Origin: Acinetobacter lwoffii | GTDB taxonomy: Bacteria; Pseudomonadota; Gammaproteobacteria; Pseudomonadales; Moraxellaceae | NCBI RefSeq assembly: GCF_024129355.1 | Contig: NZ_JAMXXP010000011.1 | Coordinates: 16,675-80,674, forward strand | DNA: 64,000 bases | Direction: 5' to 3' | Shown: positions 1 to 7,254 of the stretch, one piece after another | How positions within the stretch are numbered: the first letter of the stretch is position 1 | Layout: each line of letters begins with the position of its first letter | Program-made: the position numbers and the translations under genes | Notes under the pieces: generated by a model | Database searches by the model: none | Told to the model about the DNA's origin: nothing | The model's input: the letters and a program-made list of their open reading frames with translations, nothing else

Positions 1-1525
1 AGATTGCGTCCAAGCCATGTGGCAGATCCGGTCGATACTCATAGAGAGGATGATATCGAACCTGCTTTAAGGCCTTTTCGGTCTTGCAGCGCGCGAGGTC
101 CGTCCCATAAGGCAACTGTCGGGTTAATAAATAATAACTCATCACCGCCAGCGAGAACTGATCTGATTTTACTGATGGGGAGCATCCAATAAAATATTCA
201 GGTGCCATAAAGGCCAAGGTTCCCAAAGGAACATCTGCATGTTTGGGATTCAGTTCAACCAGACCTCTGACCGCAGTCGATCCATAATCAATCAGTTTCA
301 CTTTCAAGGTATCGGCTGGTTCGAGCAGCATGACATTTTCTGGTCGTACATCCTGGTGCAGCATTTCAAGACGGTGCATGGCATTTAATGCTTTGGCCAC
401 CTGCTCAATGATCGGAAGCAACTGCTGTAAAGTTAAAGCAGTTTTATGACGGTGCAGCCATCGGTTTAGGCTTTCCCCTTGTAAATATTCATAACTTTGA
501 AATAAAAACTTCTTGCTGCCCTTATGTGGATAGCATTGCAGCAGATTTTCATGTTTTAAGCGTTTCGATACCCAGTCTTCCAGCTGAAATTGTTCCATCG
601 CTTGCAGGTCATCCTGCACATCGACAGACAAGGTTTTAATGACCAGCTGATTTTGTGTTGCTTCATCATGCGCCAAATAGAGGCTGCTGCGATGATTTTG
701 GTGCAGGATTTTATCAATTCGATAACCTTCAAACAGGTCGCCATGACTCAGCTGTTGCGGAAATAAAACATGGCTCTTGATATGAAAGGATTCCTCATCA
801 GGCAACTGTTCCACTTTAATGATTTGAATGGTGAGATTGTCATCACTGCCCCGTTTAAAGGCTAGCTCGACTATAGACTTGGCAATGATATCCAGATGTT
901 GTTGCTGTTGCAGCATCTCCGATATGAGCTGCATATCAATAAACTCATAGACTCCATCTGTCATCAAGATAAAGAAATCATCTTCACATAATTCAAGCTG
1001 CTGATAATCGACGTCGATACGATGGTCGGCACCCAGTGCACGACTTAAATAATGTTCTGTTGATGACAGGCAAATACGGTGATCAGCCGTCAACTGTTCA
1101 ATGACTTGTGCCTGAATGCGATAAATCCGGCTGTCGCCAGCATGAAAGATATGTGCCCTATTTTGTTTCAAAATCAGTGCACTAAAGGTGCAGACATAAC
1201 CCTGGTCTTTATCAAAACGCCCGCGGCTCTGCTGGGTTTGTGCATAGAGCCAGGAGTTGGTCGCACGAATGACCCGTGCCGCTGAAGTTTGGGTACTCCA
1301 TGCATCTGAAGTCGAATAATAATCCGATAGAAAACTGCTGACAGCAGTTTCTGCTGCAATATGACTGACATTGCTGCTGCTGATTCCGTCTGCAATTGCA
1401 CAGGCAATGCCCTTACTGCTAAGCGCATGGCCTTCCGGAATATAGACCCCATGAAAGTCCTGATTCTGTGCTTTGATTCCAGCGGAAGAATATTGCCCAA
1501 TGCTGATCTTTAATTTTTTATTCAT
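1..1525 (-). CDS. PP2C phosphatase / Ser-Thr kinase fusion (3' end outside window)
   Basis: Translating the minus strand from the ATG at 1525 gives 508 uninterrupted codons that run off the left edge. Residues about 1-240 form a PP2C-type phosphatase: NQDFHG, ADGIS, AGDSRIYR, LTADH, MTDGVYEF and GSDDNLT are the usual metal-binding blocks. A kinase-like domain follows, with a VIK lysine, HQDVRPEN catalytic loop (HQD in place of HRD), IDYG in place of DFG, and an APE motif. The product would be a cytoplasmic or membrane-anchored signalling enzyme; any C-terminal membrane segment lies outside. Similar fusions are found beside nitrate-assimilation genes in Acinetobacter and Pseudomonas, and here it lies directly downstream of the nitrite channel gene, which suggests a role in nitrogen signalling. 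Its substrates cannot be inferred from the sequence. Confidence 0.9.
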   Translation of the reverse strand, partial: MNKKLKISIGQYSSAGIKAQNQDFHGVYIPEGHALSSKGIACAIADGISSSNVSHIAAETAVSSFLSDYYSTSDAWSTQTSAARVIRATNSWLYAQTQQSRGRFDKDQGYVCTFSALILKQNRAHIFHAGDSRIYRIQAQVIEQLTADHRICLSSTEHYLSRALGADHRIDVDYQQLELCEDDFFILMTDGVYEFIDMQLISEMLQQQQHLDIIAKSIVELAFKRGSDDNLTIQIIKVEQLPDEESFHIKSHVLFPQQLSHGDLFEGYRIDKILHQNHRSSLYLAHDEATQNQLVIKTLSVDVQDDLQAMEQFQLEDWVSKRLKHENLLQCYPHKGSKKFLFQSYEYLQGESLNRWLHRHKTALTLQQLLPIIEQVAKALNAMHRLEMLHQDVRPENVMLLEPADTLKVKLIDYGSTAVRGLVELNPKHADVPLGTLAFMAPEYFIGCSPSVKSDQFSLAVMSYYLLTRQLPYGTDLARCKTEKALKQVRYHPLYEYRPDLPHGLDAI

Positions 1526-1538
1526 TTTAAATACTCAA

Positions 1539-1561
1539 AAAGGGATCGAATTGATCCCTTT
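1539..1561 (-). terminator. Hairpin with short T-run between channel gene and kinase fusion
   Basis: AAAGGGATC and GATCCCTTT arms (9 bp) flank a 5-nt loop. On the minus strand the stem is followed by a short T-run. It lies between the channel gene and the phosphatase/kinase gene, only 14 nt before the ATG at 1525, so it may be a partial terminator or processing site rather than a full stop. Confidence 0.55.
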
Positions 1562-1591
1562 AATCTCAAGGCATAAATCATCATGCTCAGA

Positions 1592-2401
1592 TTAGAATTC
1601 TTTTTTATCGCCAGTACGTACATGCGTGGTATAGAGCGCCAGACCTGTCAGTGCCAGACCACCCACCAGATTCCCCTGTGCCACCGGTAATTCATTCCAC
1701 AAGAAATAGTCTGTAATCGAGAAATCACCGCCCATCATCATGGCAAATGGGAACAGGAACATATTCACCACTGAATGTTCAAAGCCCATGGCGAAAAACA
1801 GCATGATTGGCATCCACATCGCAATGAATTTGCCGCTGACCGTGGTCGACATCATGGCACCAATTACCCCGAGTGATACCATCCAGTTACACAGCATGCC
1901 GCGGATAAAAATTGTCATCCAGCCAGCAAAGCCATATTCGGCATAGCCCAAAGTCCGGTCTTCCCCAATATGGGCAATTTTCACCCCGACCGCGTTCGGT
2001 TCAGCTGCGAAGCCCATGGTATAGACTGCGGCCATCAACACTGCCACGGTTAAACATCCGGCAAAGTTACCTAAAAAAACCAGTCCCCAGTTTTTTAAAA
2101 TACGTGACCACGTTACCCCAGGACGTTTATCTAGCCAGGCTAATGGAGTCAATACAAATACCCCAGTGAGCAGGTCATAGCCCAAGAGATACAACATGCA
2201 GAAACCGACTGGAAATAGCAGCGCACCGATCAGTGGCACCCCTGTTTGTACCGCAATCGTCACGGCAAATACTGCTGCCAGTGCCAGAATTGCGCCTGCC
2301 ATAAACGCACGAATTAAAACATCACGCGTGGCCATATGAAGTTTTGCCTCACCGGCATCGACCACTTTTTTTGCAAACTCTGCAGGAGCAAGATAAGCCA
2401 T
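1592..2401 (-). CDS. nirC: Formate/nitrite transporter family channel (NirC/FocA type)
   Basis: This 269-residue protein has the FNT fold: about six hydrophobic helices, the FPVGFCMLYLLGYDLLTG stretch near residue 85 and the GFEHSVVNMF block near residue 205 with the conserved His-Ser. FNT proteins are pentameric inner-membrane channels for small monovalent anions. Beside nitrate and nitrite reductase genes, nitrite is the likelier substrate, but formate or cyanate cannot be excluded because a cyanase gene diverges from it. The ATG at 2401 is preceded by AAAGGGGATAAAAAT. The 135-nt leader carries an apparent sigma-54 promoter, two ANTAR-type hairpins and a terminator, so expression probably needs both nitrogen limitation and NasT. 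Confidence 0.85.
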   Translation of the reverse strand: MAYLAPAEFAKKVVDAGEAKLHMATRDVLIRAFMAGAILALAAVFAVTIAVQTGVPLIGALLFPVGFCMLYLLGYDLLTGVFVLTPLAWLDKRPGVTWSRILKNWGLVFLGNFAGCLTVAVLMAAVYTMGFAAEPNAVGVKIAHIGEDRTLGYAEYGFAGWMTIFIRGMLCNWMVSLGVIGAMMSTTVSGKFIAMWMPIMLFFAMGFEHSVVNMFLFPFAMMMGGDFSITDYFLWNELPVAQGNLVGGLALTGLALYTTHVRTGDKKEF

Positions 2402-2444
2402 ATTTTTATCCCCTTTATATAAATTACTTGCCTGTTTGCAAATA

Positions 2445-2530
2445 AAAGACGCCTAAGGTCTATTTCAACCCTAGGCGTCTTTGCCTTGCATTATTCAAAC
2501 AGATCAATTGTGTCATGGCGCCGTTGCCAT
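2445..2530 (-). promoter_or_regulatory. ANTAR-target leader with overlapping terminator upstream of channel gene
   Basis: On the minus strand, hairpin P1 (2515-2530) is ATGGC-AACGGC-GCCAT and hairpin P2 (2473-2486) is AGGC-AAAGAC-GCCT. Both have six-base loops with A at position 1 and G at position 4, the published signature of ANTAR-protein targets. A long stem at 2445-2482 (AAAGACGCCTAGGG pairing with CCTTAGGCGTCTTT, one bulge) ends in TTTTATTT and looks like an intrinsic terminator. P2 and the terminator share bases 2473-2482, so they cannot form together. That is the classical arrangement for antitermination; NasT, encoded at 19821, is the obvious partner. The assignment is from hand-drawn pairing. 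Confidence 0.75.
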
Positions 2531-2546
2531 ATTTAATATAGATAAA

Positions 2547-2562
2547 AGCAAATAGCATGCCA
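2547..2562 (-). promoter_or_regulatory. Sigma-54 promoter of channel gene
   Basis: The minus strand reads ATGGCATGCTATTTGC: GG and GC elements are separated by exactly 10 nt, matching the -24/-12 consensus TGGCACG-N4-TTGC. Predicted transcription start is near 2536, just upstream of the ANTAR hairpins. Confidence 0.7.
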
Positions 2563-2626
2563 TATATTTTAAATGTCTAATGAAAATCATATAAATTATT
2601 TTAAAATTTAATCCTAATAATTATAT

Positions 2627-2642
2627 TGGCACAATCTCTGCA
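2627..2642 (+). promoter_or_regulatory. Sigma-54 promoter of cynS
   Basis: TGGCACAATCTCTGCA has GG-N10-GC spacing and a near-consensus -24 box. The predicted start near 2653 leaves an untranslated leader of about 35 nt before cynS. It is divergent from the channel-gene promoter, about 65 bp away, so the two could share an enhancer. Confidence 0.75.
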
Positions 2643-2687
2643 TTATCTATAACGGTCATTTTTTAAATATAGCTATTGGAGAAGATT

Positions 2688-3137
2688 ATGATTAGCCATC
2701 GTCAACAAGTGACAGACATGATTATTTCAGCGAAAGTTTTAAAGTCTATCAAATGGGCAGATGTCGCTGAAGCTATAGGCCTTTCTAAAGAATGGGTGAC
2801 AGCCGCATGTTTGGGTCAGATGGCTTTTAATAAAGAACAGGCAGAAAAAATTGGTGAAATATTTGGATTGACTGATGAAGCCATCGCCTGGCTGCAAATC
2901 GTACCCTATAAAGGTTCTCTGCCAACTAGCGTGCCGACAGATCCGCTGATTTATCGCTGGTATGAGGTGGTCAGCGTCTATGGTATGACCATTAAAGAAC
3001 TCATCCATGAAGAATTCGGAGATGGGATTATGAGTGCAATTGATTTCAGTATGGATATTCAACGTGAGAATAATCCAAACGGAGATCGGGTGAATGTCGT
3101 ATTATCCGGAAAGTTTTTACCTTATAAAACTTATTAA
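2688..3137 (+). CDS. cynS: Cyanate hydratase (cyanase)
   Basis: The 149-residue protein converts cyanate plus bicarbonate to ammonia and carbon dioxide via carbamate. It has the cyanase layout: an N-terminal helix-turn-helix-like domain to about residue 75 and a C-terminal dimer-exchange domain. The catalytic residues of E. coli CynS (Arg96, Glu99, Ser122) fall at Arg90 (YRWYE), Glu93 and Ser116 (GIMSAI), a constant offset of six. A TTG at 2676 is in frame, but the GGAG at 2678-2681 is correctly spaced for the ATG at 2688, so the shorter start is used. The gene is transcribed alone from its own sigma-54 promoter and ends at a hairpin, so cyanate serves as a nitrogen source under limitation. 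Confidence 0.96.
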   Translation: MISHRQQVTDMIISAKVLKSIKWADVAEAIGLSKEWVTAACLGQMAFNKEQAEKIGEIFGLTDEAIAWLQIVPYKGSLPTSVPTDPLIYRWYEVVSVYGMTIKELIHEEFGDGIMSAIDFSMDIQRENNPNGDRVNVVLSGKFLPYKTY

Positions 3138-3154
3138 TCCCCCACTATAAGCAT

Positions 3155-3184
3155 AAAAGCCATTATTAAAATGGCTTTTATTTT
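3155..3184 (+). terminator. Terminator after cynS
   Basis: Arms AAAAGCCAT and ATGGCTTTT (3155-3163 and 3171-3179) enclose a 7-nt loop and are followed by a T-rich run, 18 nt after the cynS stop codon. The remainder up to 3374 is AT-rich and holds nothing recognisable. Confidence 0.85.
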
Positions 3185-3374
3185 ATCTGCACTTATTAAA
3201 TTTATTTAGAATGATTATTAAAAGACATATAATTTTTTCATCTAAAATTAAATTTATAAACTATAAATACTTTTATTTTTATTCGATGAATTCAATCACC
3301 CTGTACTTTTTAAATAATACTTTCCCATCCTGAATATTGAGTTCATCATTTTATTATTGAGTTAGTAAAAACAA

Positions 3375-3400
3375 CAAAAAGGATATTGCTACCCTTTTTG
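3375..3400 (-). terminator. Terminator after narK
   Basis: CAAAAAGG and CCTTTTTG arms form a stem; on the minus strand it is followed by a T-rich tract. It lies 30 nt past the narK stop codon. Confidence 0.75.
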
Positions 3401-3429
3401 TCAATTCATTTTATATCAGGGCGTGTATG

Positions 3430-4779
3430 TTATTGCTGTACTTCCGCCAGATGACGTTCAGTCACGGCCTGTTCATATAACAGCTGTTCTTTTTCTTTAT
3501 GTTCGACAGAGAAGCGGATCATCAACACACAACTTGCAGCAATCACCACCAAGCCACCCAGTACCATCAAAGTGGTTTGAATATCCAGCATCCCTTTTAA
3601 CAGGAACCCCGCAGCCACCGCGCCGACATTGCCACCTGCTCCAATAATACCAGCCACACCACCCAAGGCATCACGGTCGATAAAGGGTACTAGTGCATAG
3701 GTTGCACCACATGCCATATGAGTAAACAAGGCAAATATAGTCATCGCCATGATCGCCAAGGTCGCGCTGTTCATTTGCGAAAATAGAATAAGAAACAGAC
3801 CTTCCAGCATGATCAAGGCAAACAGGACTTTGGTTCGACCATCCAGACCTTTTTGAATCGCGACTTTGTCTGAAACAATACCTCCCAAGGCACGGGCAAA
3901 CAATGCCAGTAAACCAAAAATCCCGGCTGCCATGCCTGCTTCTTTTAGGCCAAACTGAAAGTTGTCGACAAAGTACAAGGCAATAATATTATGGATAAAA
4001 ATTTCAATACCAAAACAGGCAGCATAAGCCCCAAATAGAATCCAGACACGGTAGTTACGTGCGGCATGCATTAAGATGGCAAGGCCGCCTTTTTTATCGC
4101 TACCGACAGAAATACCTTGCGCACGAAGTTCTTTAAAATTGCCTTGTGGACAGTCTTGGGTGAATTTCCAGTACAGTACACCGACAATTATCATCAGAAT
4201 GCCCGGCACCAGAAGCGCAATTCTCCATCCCATCGCCTGTTCTACACCGAACATTACCAAAGCAGCCAGCATTAAAGGCATCAGGGCTTGAGTCGCACCG
4301 CCACCGGCATTCCCCCAGCCTGCTGTAGTCGCATTTGCCGTTCCCACGACATTCGGCGCAAACATGATACTGGTATGATATTGAGTGATGACAAAACTGG
4401 CACCGATGGCGCCAATCAATAAACGGAAAAACAAGAAAGATTCATAACTGTTGGCCGACGCCACACCAAACACCGGAATACTGCCAATAATCAGTAAGGC
4501 GGTATAGGTTTTACGCGGACCGTATTTATCACACAATGGCCCTACGATCAGACGCACCAGAATGGTAATGGCGACTGCGGCAATATTGATATTGGCGATC
4601 TGCTCTTTGGTCAGGCTGAATTCACCGGCAATCACTGGCATTAACGGTGCACAGGCAAACCACGCAAAGAAACAGACAAAAAAAGCGAGCCAACTCATAT
4701 GGAAGGCCCGCATCGCTGAACTACTGAAGTTAAATAGACTTATTTTTGTTGCTTTATTGAGACTTGTATTTGAAGACAT
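3430..4779 (-). CDS. narK: NarK-type nitrate/nitrite transporter (MFS, NNP family)
   Basis: This 449-residue inner-membrane protein of about 12 helices imports nitrate for assimilation. The NNP signature is present around residues 145-165 (TANATTAGWGNAGGGATQ) and again in the second half (GIIGAGGNVGAVAAGF), with the PLCDKYGPRK loop typical of MFS. An upstream ATG at 4827 is in frame, but the AAGGA at about 4790 is spaced for the ATG at 4779. Its 120-nt leader carries ANTAR-type hairpins behind a sigma-54 promoter, so it should respond to nitrogen limitation and to nitrate through NasS/NasT, together with nirB. In this organism the name nasA is sometimes used for the transporter; narK is used here to avoid confusion with the reductase. 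Confidence 0.93.
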   Translation of the reverse strand: MSSNTSLNKATKISLFNFSSSAMRAFHMSWLAFFVCFFAWFACAPLMPVIAGEFSLTKEQIANINIAAVAITILVRLIVGPLCDKYGPRKTYTALLIIGSIPVFGVASANSYESFLFFRLLIGAIGASFVITQYHTSIMFAPNVVGTANATTAGWGNAGGGATQALMPLMLAALVMFGVEQAMGWRIALLVPGILMIIVGVLYWKFTQDCPQGNFKELRAQGISVGSDKKGGLAILMHAARNYRVWILFGAYAACFGIEIFIHNIIALYFVDNFQFGLKEAGMAAGIFGLLALFARALGGIVSDKVAIQKGLDGRTKVLFALIMLEGLFLILFSQMNSATLAIMAMTIFALFTHMACGATYALVPFIDRDALGGVAGIIGAGGNVGAVAAGFLLKGMLDIQTTLMVLGGLVVIAASCVLMIRFSVEHKEKEQLLYEQAVTERHLAEVQQ

Positions 4780-4849
4780 AGCCATTTCCTTACCAGAACT
4801 GAACGTATTTAAGTCACTGTGATGCACAAGGCATATCAGTAACGATCAG

Positions 4850-4895
4850 AACGGACGTCATTGGCCGTCATACAAATGTAGAGTCTTCTTTGACT
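4850..4895 (-). promoter_or_regulatory. ANTAR-target leader of narK
   Basis: On the minus strand P1 (4882-4895) is AGTC-AAAGAA-GACT and P2 (4851-4868) is ACGGCC-AATGAC-GTCCGT with one C-T mismatch next to the closing pair. Both hexaloops have A1 and G4. The same two hairpins in the same order occur before nirB, with conserved flanking GTTCTGATCGT after P2. A weaker third stem follows (GTTACTG pairing with CAGTGAC), but its T-run is poor, so the terminator here is unclear. The rest of the interval, 4925-5109, holds nothing I can name. Confidence 0.75.
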
Positions 4896-4908
4896 TTAAT
4901 TAGATATA

Positions 4909-4924
4909 TGCATAGGTCATGCCA
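4909..4924 (-). promoter_or_regulatory. Sigma-54 promoter of narK
   Basis: The minus strand reads CTGGCATGACCTATGCAT, with GG (4923-4922) and GC (4911-4910) separated by 10 nt. The predicted start near 4898 puts P1 of the ANTAR leader at the very 5' end of the transcript. Confidence 0.72.
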
Positions 4925-5109
4925 GATTATTTTTAACATAAAATAAACTATTCTTTTATATAAAATAATTTTTATTTCACTTTCAAATTTAGACTTTTCT
5001 TTCTTAAAAATAGAGAGAAAAATAGATATCTTCTGAGAAATTATGAGCAAAACAGCGATAGGATGACCTGCCCGGAGTCATTGCTGGTTTAAATCGGTGC
5101 AGGGCTGAA

Positions 5110-5751
5110 TCAAATAATTTTTCCCTTTTCAAAATGCAGCAGTTGTGCCTGTAAATACGCCACTTCATCTACATGATGAGTCACATAAATCATGGGTAAA
5201 TCTGTTTGATGAATCACAATTTTCAGAAAAGGTAAAATCTGGTTTTTCAGCTTTTGATCCAGTCCATTTAAAGGCTCATCCAAAAGTAATAGGTCGGGAG
5301 AAGATAAAAGTGCACGACCGATAGAAACGCGCTGTGCCTGTCCACCAGAAAGCTGATGCGCCCGATGCCGAAGTAGTGGCTTTAATTCGAGTAACTCCAC
5401 AATGTCTTCAAACGTAAATTTCTGCTGACCTTTATTTTTTATATTTAGCTGTTCTGCATATTTCAAATTCTGCATGACATTCAGATGCGGAAACAGTAGG
5501 GCTTGCTGAAAAATCAGGGCAATTTTTCTTTGATGAACAGGAATATTCAGTTTCTGCTGATGATCAAATAATATTTTTTGCTGAAAATGAATAAAGCCTT
5601 GTGATGGTTTTAATAGCCCTGCAATATTTTTTAAAAAGGTGCTTTTCCCACTTCCTGAGGCTCCCACAATACCAATCAATTGTGTCTGCATATCCAGACT
5701 GGCCTGTAGCTGGAAATTTGCGTAATTAAACTGAAAATCACACTTCAGCAT
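5110..5751 (-). CDS. modC: Molybdate ABC transporter ATPase, short form
   Basis: The 213-residue ATPase energises molybdate import with ModA and ModB. It has Walker A GASGSGKST near residue 30, the Q-loop FQQALLFPH, the signature LSGGQAQRVSIGRAL, Walker B LLLLDEPLNGLD and the switch His in YVTHHVDEV. The ATG at 5751 overlaps the end of modB and uses the GGAGGG of the modB 3' end as ribosome site; the longer frame up to 5802 lies inside modB. E. coli ModC has about 350 residues with a C-terminal TOBE/MOP molybdate-binding domain, which is entirely absent here. Placement with nitrate reductase and cofactor genes fits supply of molybdenum to NasA. Confidence 0.9.
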   Translation of the reverse strand: MLKCDFQFNYANFQLQASLDMQTQLIGIVGASGSGKSTFLKNIAGLLKPSQGFIHFQQKILFDHQQKLNIPVHQRKIALIFQQALLFPHLNVMQNLKYAEQLNIKNKGQQKFTFEDIVELLELKPLLRHRAHQLSGGQAQRVSIGRALLSSPDLLLLDEPLNGLDQKLKNQILPFLKIVIHQTDLPMIYVTHHVDEVAYLQAQLLHFEKGKII

Positions 5752-5752
5752 C

Positions 5753-6436
5753 TTAGCCCTCCAATTTACGTTGATACTTCTGCATGATCCAGTAATTTGC
5801 AATCAAGGCTGAAAAAGCCAGAATCAAAGATAAAATGACCAAACGCATAGCCATACTTTCTCCATCAGGCTGTTGTAACAGGCTATAAATGGCGATGGGA
5901 ATGGTACGGGTTTCTTCTGGAATATTGCCAACAAAGGTAATCGTGGCACCAAATTCTCCCAGACTGCGGCTGAAACATAAAATGCTGCCGATTAAAATTC
6001 CAGGCAAAGCCAGAGGCAGGCTAATGCTACAGAATACCCGCCATGGTGTGGCGCCCAAAGATCCTGCCACCTGTTCTAACTGCCGGTTGATCATTTGAAA
6101 AGACAAGCGAATTGGTTGAACCATTAAAGAAAATGCCACAATCATTGCTGCCAGTACCGCACCTTTCCAGTTAAATATCAGCTGAATTCCCCATTTATGT
6201 AGATATTGCCCCAGCATACCCTGATGACCAAATAGCAGGAGCAGAAGATAGCCCAGTACTACCGGCGGTAGCACCATAGGCATCTGCAATATTGCCTCTA
6301 CGAGAAATTTGGCCCTGAATTCATAACGCGCCAGTAACCATGCTACGGCGATCGCAAATGGCAGACACACCGCTGTGGCAAAGCCCGCTACTTTGGCTGA
6401 AAGCGCTAAGGCACTCAGTTCTTCTGGTGTAAGCAT
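5753..6436 (-). CDS. modB: Molybdate ABC transporter permease
   Basis: This 227-residue inner-membrane protein has about five helices and the permease EAA loop around residues 120-150 (QLEQVAGSLGATPWRVFCSI). The LGEFGATITFVGNIPEETRT segment near residue 165 is typical of ModB/CysT permeases. It lies between modA (6-nt gap) and modC (stop and start within 5 nt), so the three are one transcription unit. It forms the channel dimer for molybdate. Confidence 0.93.
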   Translation of the reverse strand: MLTPEELSALALSAKVAGFATAVCLPFAIAVAWLLARYEFRAKFLVEAILQMPMVLPPVVLGYLLLLLFGHQGMLGQYLHKWGIQLIFNWKGAVLAAMIVAFSLMVQPIRLSFQMINRQLEQVAGSLGATPWRVFCSISLPLALPGILIGSILCFSRSLGEFGATITFVGNIPEETRTIPIAIYSLLQQPDGESMAMRLVILSLILAFSALIANYWIMQKYQRKLEG

Positions 6437-6442
6437 GAGCAG

Positions 6443-7216
6443 TTAGCCTACCTTAAGCTTAAAACCATATTTCTGGAAAATCTGCCTGGCCCTTGGACTC
6501 GTCTGGATAAATTCAGAAAATTGGACTGCTGCCTGATTTTTCTGGCCCTGCCGGGTTAAAGCAATCGGATACACAATCGGACGATGTGTTCTGGCTGGAA
6601 ACACCCCCGAAATTTTAACTTTTTTACTCATCAAGGCATCAGTTCTATACACAATACCGACCTGACATTCGCCACGTTCTACAAATGCGAGAGTTGAACG
6701 GACGCTATCCGTACCGACAATTCTGCCTCGAAGCTGATTCAACCAGCCCAGCCCGGTTAAGCTTTGTTTGGCATATTTTCCAGCAGGCACCGATTCCATT
6801 TGTCCGGTACATAAATAACCCTGAAAGGCTTTAGCAAAATTAAAGTCAGCTGACATTTTAAAATGATTTTTTTGCTGAATAGAACTAATCAATACGAGTT
6901 CATTCAAAAGCATAGGTCGAATCTGACCGATCTGAATTTTTTGTTTCTTGATCAGATCATTCATCCAGTCTAGGTCTGCAGAGAAAAATAGATCACTGCT
7001 CGCTCCCGCCGCAATTTGTTTCGCCAATACCGAAGACGCAGCAAAAACCGGAACGATCTGGATGTCCCGATGCTGTTGCTCATATAGTCTGGAAATATCA
7101 GTAATCGCATTGGTCAGGCTGGCTGCGGCATATATTTTAACTGTTTCGGCATACAGCATGGGGCTAGTCAACAGCACGCCAGTGAGTAGAACTTTGAATA
7201 AATCCATCTTTCTCAT
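6443..7216 (-). CDS. modA: Molybdate-binding periplasmic protein
   Basis: From the ATG at 7216 the protein has 257 residues, the usual ModA length. A basic start (MRKMDLFK) and hydrophobic stretch end at YAETVKIYAA, giving a likely signal peptide cut after the Ala of LYA. The mature start VKIYAAASLTNAI, the SSVLAKQIAAGA block, DLFFSAD and the RSTLAFVERGECQVGIVYRTDA stretch are ModA hallmarks. The frame stays open to 7324, inside moeA, but those codons belong to moeA in another frame. No clear Shine-Dalgarno separates the choices 7216 and 7207. It captures molybdate for ModB/ModC. Confidence 0.9.
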   Translation of the reverse strand: MRKMDLFKVLLTGVLLTSPMLYAETVKIYAAASLTNAITDISRLYEQQHRDIQIVPVFAASSVLAKQIAAGASSDLFFSADLDWMNDLIKKQKIQIGQIRPMLLNELVLISSIQQKNHFKMSADFNFAKAFQGYLCTGQMESVPAGKYAKQSLTGLGWLNQLRGRIVGTDSVRSTLAFVERGECQVGIVYRTDALMSKKVKISGVFPARTHRPIVYPIALTRQGQKNQAAVQFSEFIQTSPRARQIFQKYGFKLKVG

Positions 7217-7254
7217 TCTATGTGATTCGAATATTGAGAATTGCGACAGGCATT

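Noticed and set aside
1174..1500. Minus-strand frame of 108 codons near the left end
   Set aside because: It overlaps the phosphatase/kinase fusion in another frame; only the frame from 1525 shows PP2C motifs.
2515..2530. TGGCGCCGTTGCC as a plus-strand sigma-54 promoter
   Set aside because: GG and GC are only 7 nt apart; the bases form the ANTAR hairpin P1 instead.
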